A model generated the notes under the pieces. That model saw nothing but the letters and a program-made list of their open reading frames with translations, had not been told where the DNA came from and searched no databases. DNA of 64,000 bases from Hypomesus transpacificus. Lineage: Eukaryota > Chordata > Actinopteri > Osmeriformes > Osmeridae. The position numbers and the translations under genes are program-made. The stretch is from positions 2,019,202 through 2,083,201 of the forward strand of contig NC_061062.1 of assembly GCF_021917145.1 (NCBI RefSeq), written 5' to 3'. Every line of letters begins with the position of its first letter. Within the stretch, counting starts at the first letter, position 1. Below are positions 59,828-64,000 of this stretch, in pieces.

Positions 59828-60013
59828 GTGATCGCCTTCCTCCAGCCGCCCCTAGAAGGCGCTGTCCTGGAGACCTACGGCAGCGGAAACGCCCCCAGTG
59901 ACCGCCCAGACCTGCTGGCGGAGCTGAAGAAGGCCACCGATCGCGGCGTCATCATCATGAACTGCACCCAGTGTCTGAGGGGCACCGTAAACCCAACCTA
60001 CGCCACCGGCAAG
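59828..60013 (+). CDS. aspg: aspg copy 2 exon 8
   Basis: [20 protein letters not shown] then [17 protein letters not shown].. and [15 protein letters not shown] in FLQPPL matches human, whereas copy 1 has SP. Confidence 0.94.
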
Positions 60014-60075
60014 GTACGGGACAACCAGGACCCCTGTATGTGTGTGTATGTGTGTGTGTGTGTGTACATACTGTA

Positions 60076-60688
60076 TCTGTTAGGGGTGTAACAATATATT
60101 GTGGTACAATACATTGCTGTACAAAAATGTAACAATATGTATAGTAGAGTCATGGCAATCTTCTTTTAGAATATACACTTACAGCTTCAACTGGGCAGTA
60201 GCAGAGAATGTCTAATATACGCTCTGGCAGTAGCCTAGCAGGCCAAAATGAGTTTGGCTGAAACTGAAATACGCATTTCTACAGTGGCATAGCTACATCT
60301 CTGATGTTGCTAACAAACCAAACCGTTTAAAAATCGGTTGAAAATGTAGCAAGTTATGGTCTTGATTATTTTTTAATCAAATGTTTGTATTTATTTTTTA
60401 ATAATGTTTGGTTTCTTATCAACGTCAGAGATGTCTTTGCCACTGCATACTTATGAATAATTATGTTATTTAAAAAAAAAAATCATAGAAGTATGCAGTG
60501 TATGTATAGAACGCCGGTCATTAGTCATTATCGGGAATAAAAGCCCCTTCAGAGTTTGCGTCTGTTTGCTGTTCGCCTTGTCGGGGTTTATATTCCTGAT
60601 AATGACTGGCATTCTATACATTATCCCTTACGTATATCGTGAATACTTGATTCGTGAGCGGAGTGTATAGTTTGTTACACCAATAATA
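60076..60688. mobile_element. Short DNA transposon (MITE-like) in aspg copy 2 intron 8, with a nested foldback
   Basis: TTAGGGGTGTAACAATA at the left and TTGTTACACCAATA at the right form short inverted ends around about 600 bp that copy 1 lacks. Inside, 60,505-60,622 is a second inverted repeat (GTATAGAACGCCGGTCATTA and TAATGACTGGCATTCTATAC). There is no coding capacity. Confidence 0.75.
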
Positions 60689-60764
60689 TGTGTGCGTTGA
60701 TCTTTTTGTGTGTGTGTACATACATATGTATATGTGTGTGTGTATGAACACGCTGCTCCCTCAG

Positions 60765-60878
60765 GTCCTGATTGACGCAGGGGTGATCCCGGGTCGTGAC
60801 ATGACCCCCGAGGCGGCCCTCTGCAAGCTGTCCTACGTGCTGGCCCGGACCGAGCTCAGCCTGGAGGACAAGAAGAAG
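60765..60878 (+). CDS. aspg: aspg copy 2 exon 9
   Basis: [20 protein letters not shown].. differs from copy 1 at two bases (Met to Ile, Leu to Val). Confidence 0.94.
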
Positions 60879-61223
60879 GTGAGGTGGAGTTATTTTTCAT
60901 CGAAATAAGCTAGCTAGCTAGCACTAGCTATCGAACTAATGAAAACTTCAAATCGTAGAGTAGGCTAAATTGGTTTAGGCCTAAATACAAAACTGCCTAC
61001 CTAGCAACCAGGACAGTTTCCCGCTAGCACGAATAGCTATCTCAGGAATTTAAGGTTGGCATAGCGACGGACATGTCCTTGCATCGGAACGGCATTGTGA
61101 CGTCAGGTAGGACAGTTTTTGGCACCCGGACAGTTTTTGGCATGAACAGAGCCGGCACGGAGAGAAGACCAGACACCTGGGGTCCAACGCTGTTTCATGC
61201 TTGACCCGTGTGTGTGTGTGCAG

Positions 61224-61343
61224 ATGATGAAGCAGAACCTGCGAGGGGAGATGAGTGCTGACCTGGCAGGGGCCAAGCTCTCCATGAGTGACAGTCGCTT
61301 CATCCAGGTCATCGCCAACACGCTCAGCATTAGCTGCAAGGAG
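61224..61343 (+). CDS. aspg: aspg copy 2 exon 10
   Basis: Protein identical to copy 1 exon 10, with one silent base change. Confidence 0.94.
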
Positions 61344-61636
61344 GTGAGGCGTCTGGTCACACACACACACTCTCACACACACTTTGACAAACTCACACAC
61401 TCGCACACGCGCACACACACACAATCAAGCTCTCGTTCAACTTCCTTCAAACTGGTTAATCAGGTCATCTGGTTCTTTTGTTGTTACCAAAACGAGAAGT
61501 TTTCACCGCATTACATGTTTGTCACATATTCTAAATGTTTTAAAAAGGTTTCTGTAGATTTTCTGTATGGTTCAAAGCACAGCCCTCTCAGAATCCGAGC
61601 TCACACAATCCTCTGGCCTGCTGGCCTTGTCTCCAG

Positions 61637-61732
61637 GAGCTGGAAGCCATCCGTGACGCCCTCACCCCCCCGTTGGCCTGCGCTGCCTCCAAGATCGGAG
61701 ATATCGACGCCTTGAAGGCCATCCGAGAAATG
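61637..61732 (+). CDS. aspg: aspg copy 2 exon 11
   Basis: Protein identical to copy 1 exon 11, with one silent change. Confidence 0.94.
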
Positions 61733-62281
61733 GTGAGCAAGTTCCAACCAACACTGAGCCACCGCCGCTAAATCAAGCTCTTCCTCTAAGTCAGCAGGAG
61801 AAGGGAAGACTGAACATGCTCTTGTTGTTGACCACACACTTACACACACACACACACTCACACACAGACCCGGTGTTTGCTCTGGGACAGAGTTCACACA
61901 CACAGAGCCTGTGTTTGCTCTGGGGCAAAGTTGAAGTCATGTTTGAACCTGTGTTGATAACACGGACGTCAGAAGCGTAACTGTAGCGTGTCAACGGCCT
62001 GATGGGGTCTGCTCCTGAGGAACAAAGTGTCACAAGTCTGACATCAGCAAACACATACCACAACATCTCAGCTGCAAAACAAACCTTAGGAGGTGAACAG
62101 GTGCAGGACGATGATTCTCCCAGCAGACTAGAACCTTTGCAGGATGAACCGGTCAGTTGAGTGCATGCTAGTCATGCTAGTCATGCCAGTCATGCTAGTC
62201 ATGCTAGTCATGCTAGTCATGCCAATTATACCAGCAGACTTAGTCAAGATGGCTGATGGAAAGCTGTTTTAGATCGAATGA

Positions 62282-62301
62282 TAAACTAACCCTAACCCTA
62301 T
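62282..62301. repeat. Telomere-like CTAACCCTAACCCTA insert in intron 11 of copy 2
   Basis: Replaces GATGAACTTGA of copy 1 (about 34,528) between otherwise matching flanks. Confidence 0.8.
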
Positions 62302-62424
62302 GAACTGTGTTTCCCATTCAAACTAAGAAAACCATTTTCAGTAGTTACCTCGACAGGAAATGATGATGTTTTAAAATAGAAATGGCAGTTGGTATGAGTG
62401 AACTCCTGCCCCTCCTCGTCGCAG

Positions 62425-62588
62425 GGCAGTCACCTGGGTCTGGCGGACTACGATGGGCGCACCCCGCTGCACGTGGCAGCCTGCGAGGGCCACCTGGAGG
62501 TGGTGAAGTACCTCCTCGGCCAGGGTGCCTCCGTCCACGCCAGGGACCGCTTTGGGGACACACCCCTATCCAACGCCATGCACTTCAG
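62425..62588 (+). CDS. aspg: aspg copy 2 exon 12: ankyrin repeat
   Basis: GSHLGLADYDGRTPLHVAAC then [24 protein letters not shown] is the ankyrin consensus, where copy 1 has SPLH. Donor GTAGGA in phase 2. Confidence 0.94.
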
Positions 62589-62631
62589 GTAGGACGCCGG
62601 CGAGGGCGGGGCTTCAGAATGGGCGGTTAGA

Positions 62632-62752
62632 GTAGAGGGGGGAGAGGGGAGGAGAGGAGAGGGAGGGGAGAGGAGAGGAGGGAGGAGGAGAGGCGAGGAA
62701 AGGCGAGGAGAGGGGAGGAGAGGAGAGGAGGGGGGAGGAGAGGGGGGGAGAT
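62632..62752. repeat. GGGAGAGGAG low-complexity tract, aspg copy 2 intron 12
   Basis: About 120 bp of pure purine just after exon 12. Copy 1 has only a short GAGAGA stretch at the same place (34,890-34,935). Confidence 0.93.
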
Positions 62753-63056
62753 GTGTAAGAAATGGCCTCAGTCAGATTCAAAGCCAGGCCCCTGCATTAG
62801 CTTTAATAGTACAATCAGACAGGTTATTGGTGTCAGGTTGGAAGTGGAGGATAGTGGGGAAGACTGGAGGGAGGGAGGGGGTGCTGGGCGCTGCTTATCT
62901 GGGCAGAAGGATGCTTGTTTGCATCACACAGTAATGCCATCATGTTAACTGTTGCATTTCCCACACTGGCCATTACCAATCTCTCCATCCCTGTCTTTGG
63001 TGTGCAAACAGCAGGCGAAGAGGAGAGCAGGGAGGCTTATTAAGGCAGTCGTGGTA

Positions 63057-63300
63057 GGGGGCTGGGGGCTGGGGCTGGGGGCTGGGGGTTAGGGGCTGGG
63101 GCTAGGGGCTGGGGCTAGGGGCTGGGGGCTGGGGGCTGGGGGTTGGGGGTTAGGGGCTGGGGGTTAGGGGCTGGGGGTTAGGGGCTTGGGCTGGGGCTAT
63201 GGGCTGGGGCTAGGGGCTGGGGGCTGGGGGCTGGGGGTTAGGGGCTGGGGGTTAGGGGCTGGGGCTAGGGGCTGGGGCTGGGGCTAGGGGCTGGGGGCTG
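63057..63300. repeat. G-rich GGGGCT/GGGGTTAG array, aspg copy 2 intron 12
   Basis: Shorter and rearranged counterpart of the array at 35,235-35,612. GGGGGTTAGGGGCTGG units dominate here. Confidence 0.95.
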
Positions 63301-64000
63301 CAGAAAGGACTGACTGTCAGATGGGGGTTGTAACCAGAGGAGTAATTCTTAATGAAGTTTAGAGGCCACCACAATAATTAACTTCTAAATAGGCTAATTG
63401 CCACCCGCCAATAGCTACAATGTTTATTTTGATCTTGATTGTTTTTATATTTATGTTGTTTGTCATTAATTGACATTGTGCATGATACTGCTCTGAGAAT
63501 AACTTGCCCAAGGCTTCATTTTATACCCACTGTGCAGCCTGCGGGGAAGAGTGTGTTTCTGTGTTTGTGTTTGTGTGTCTGAGTCATTCAGAGCGTAAGC
63601 AAGTGGGATTGTCTTTTGTCCTTGAACGGTTGGCAGGACAAGTTTCAGCATGTCGCCTCCCTGCTGGATGACAGAGAAACCCTCCACCTGCTACTTCAGT
63701 CTGAATATCATTAACGTGACCTCACACACACCTGTGTGTGTGCACGTGTGTGCATGTGTGTGTGACGGGGGTATCTGGGCTAAACGTTGAGGAGCGAGGT
63801 CTAGCTGGAGGACAGTGTCAGTGTCAATAGCCAATCTTCCATCTGGCTCAGCCTTCCACAGATATCAGATTCGGTACAAACTGAACATGTCGCTAAGGAT
63901 GATGGGCCATGTGGTGTGACTCATCCTGCAGGAACAGGCTTCTCCCTCTGTAGACCTGTGGTATGGTGAAACAGCAGGGGGTGGTAATCCTACTGTGTGT

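Larger units (their letters stand above)
56571..64000 (+). pseudogene. aspg: aspg copy 2 (tandem duplicate) lacking exon 2, runs off the window
   Basis: Exons matching copy 1: exon 1 56571-56829, exon 3 57653-57764, exon 4 57953-58078, exon 5 58406-58489, exon 6 58715-58841, exon 7 58966-59078, exon 8 59828-60013, exon 9 60765-60878, exon 10 61224-61343, exon 11 61637-61732, exon 12 62425-62588. No sequence like exon 2 lies between 56,830 and 57,652; unrelated repeat-like DNA is there instead, and homology to intron 2 resumes only at about 57,410. Exon 1 ends in phase 1 and exon 3 needs phase 2, so direct splicing shifts the frame and meets a stop within about 14 codons. All the other exons stay open with good splice sites, and the TGGT, DSS, HGTDT and STKVD motifs are individually intact. 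An N-truncated protein from the ATG at the head of exon 3 is possible but would lack the nucleophile Thr. The window ends in the intron before exon 13. Confidence 0.8.

Overview
The window is vertebrate genomic DNA, almost certainly from a teleost fish. It has intron-split genes with GT/AG borders, an intronless-CDS ARF6, Tc1-type transposons, L2-like LINEs, several copies of a tRNA-headed SINE whose tail is typical of euteleost fish, and many microsatellites. The SINE type recalls smelt/salmon-like lineages, but I would not name a species. There is no bacterial or viral gene cluster, no CRISPR array and no operon.

Layout. 1-9,000: no supportable gene, only low-complexity tracts and small tandem repeats. 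9,000-12,400 (minus strand): arf6, with its complete 175-codon frame at 10,891-11,418, a likely 5' UTR intron, and a probable long 3' UTR. 12,950-15,241: remnants of Tc1-type transposons, including one near-complete copy with about 220-bp inverted repeats and a broken transposase. 15,382-16,041 (minus): an unrecognised 219-codon frame with a coiled-coil-like N-terminus and a good splice acceptor upstream. 16,430-22,300: repeats. 22,327-38,249 (plus): a full 16-exon gene of the ASPG family (cytosolic type I L-asparaginase plus C-terminal ankyrin repeats). 39,600-42,560: a TATA-box promoter and candidate exons of no known family. 47,650-53,950: a repeat-dense block holding an intact leukotriene B4 receptor-like GPCR (minus), a broken partial copy of it, an L2-like LINE, and hAT-like and other transposon ends. 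54,069-54,687: a solo LTR with a 4-bp target duplication. 56,571 to the window end (plus): a second, tandem aspg copy that matches the first exon by exon and intron by intron, but has no exon 2; its exon 13 would lie just past the window edge.

Main story. The two aspg copies form a tandem duplication whose history can be read from the sequence. Copy 1 carries an L2-like LINE in intron 5 with a 9-bp target duplication, and a SINE sits inside that LINE. Copy 2 has the matching empty site. Copy 2 instead has small telomere-like insertions, a short transposon in intron 8, and a 161-bp tandem duplication just upstream of exon 1. Without exon 2, splicing exon 1 to exon 3 breaks the frame, so copy 2 is either a pseudogene or makes an N-truncated protein from a start codon at the head of exon 3. 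Exons 3 to 12 of copy 2 nevertheless remain open with intact splice sites. Exons 1, 3 and 7 differ between the copies mostly by amino-acid replacements, while exons 8 to 11 are almost identical. That mosaic suggests gene conversion, selection or relaxed constraint. I see no clearly novel multi-gene system. The most unusual items are this mosaic duplicate and the inverted-repeat-flanked GPCR block.
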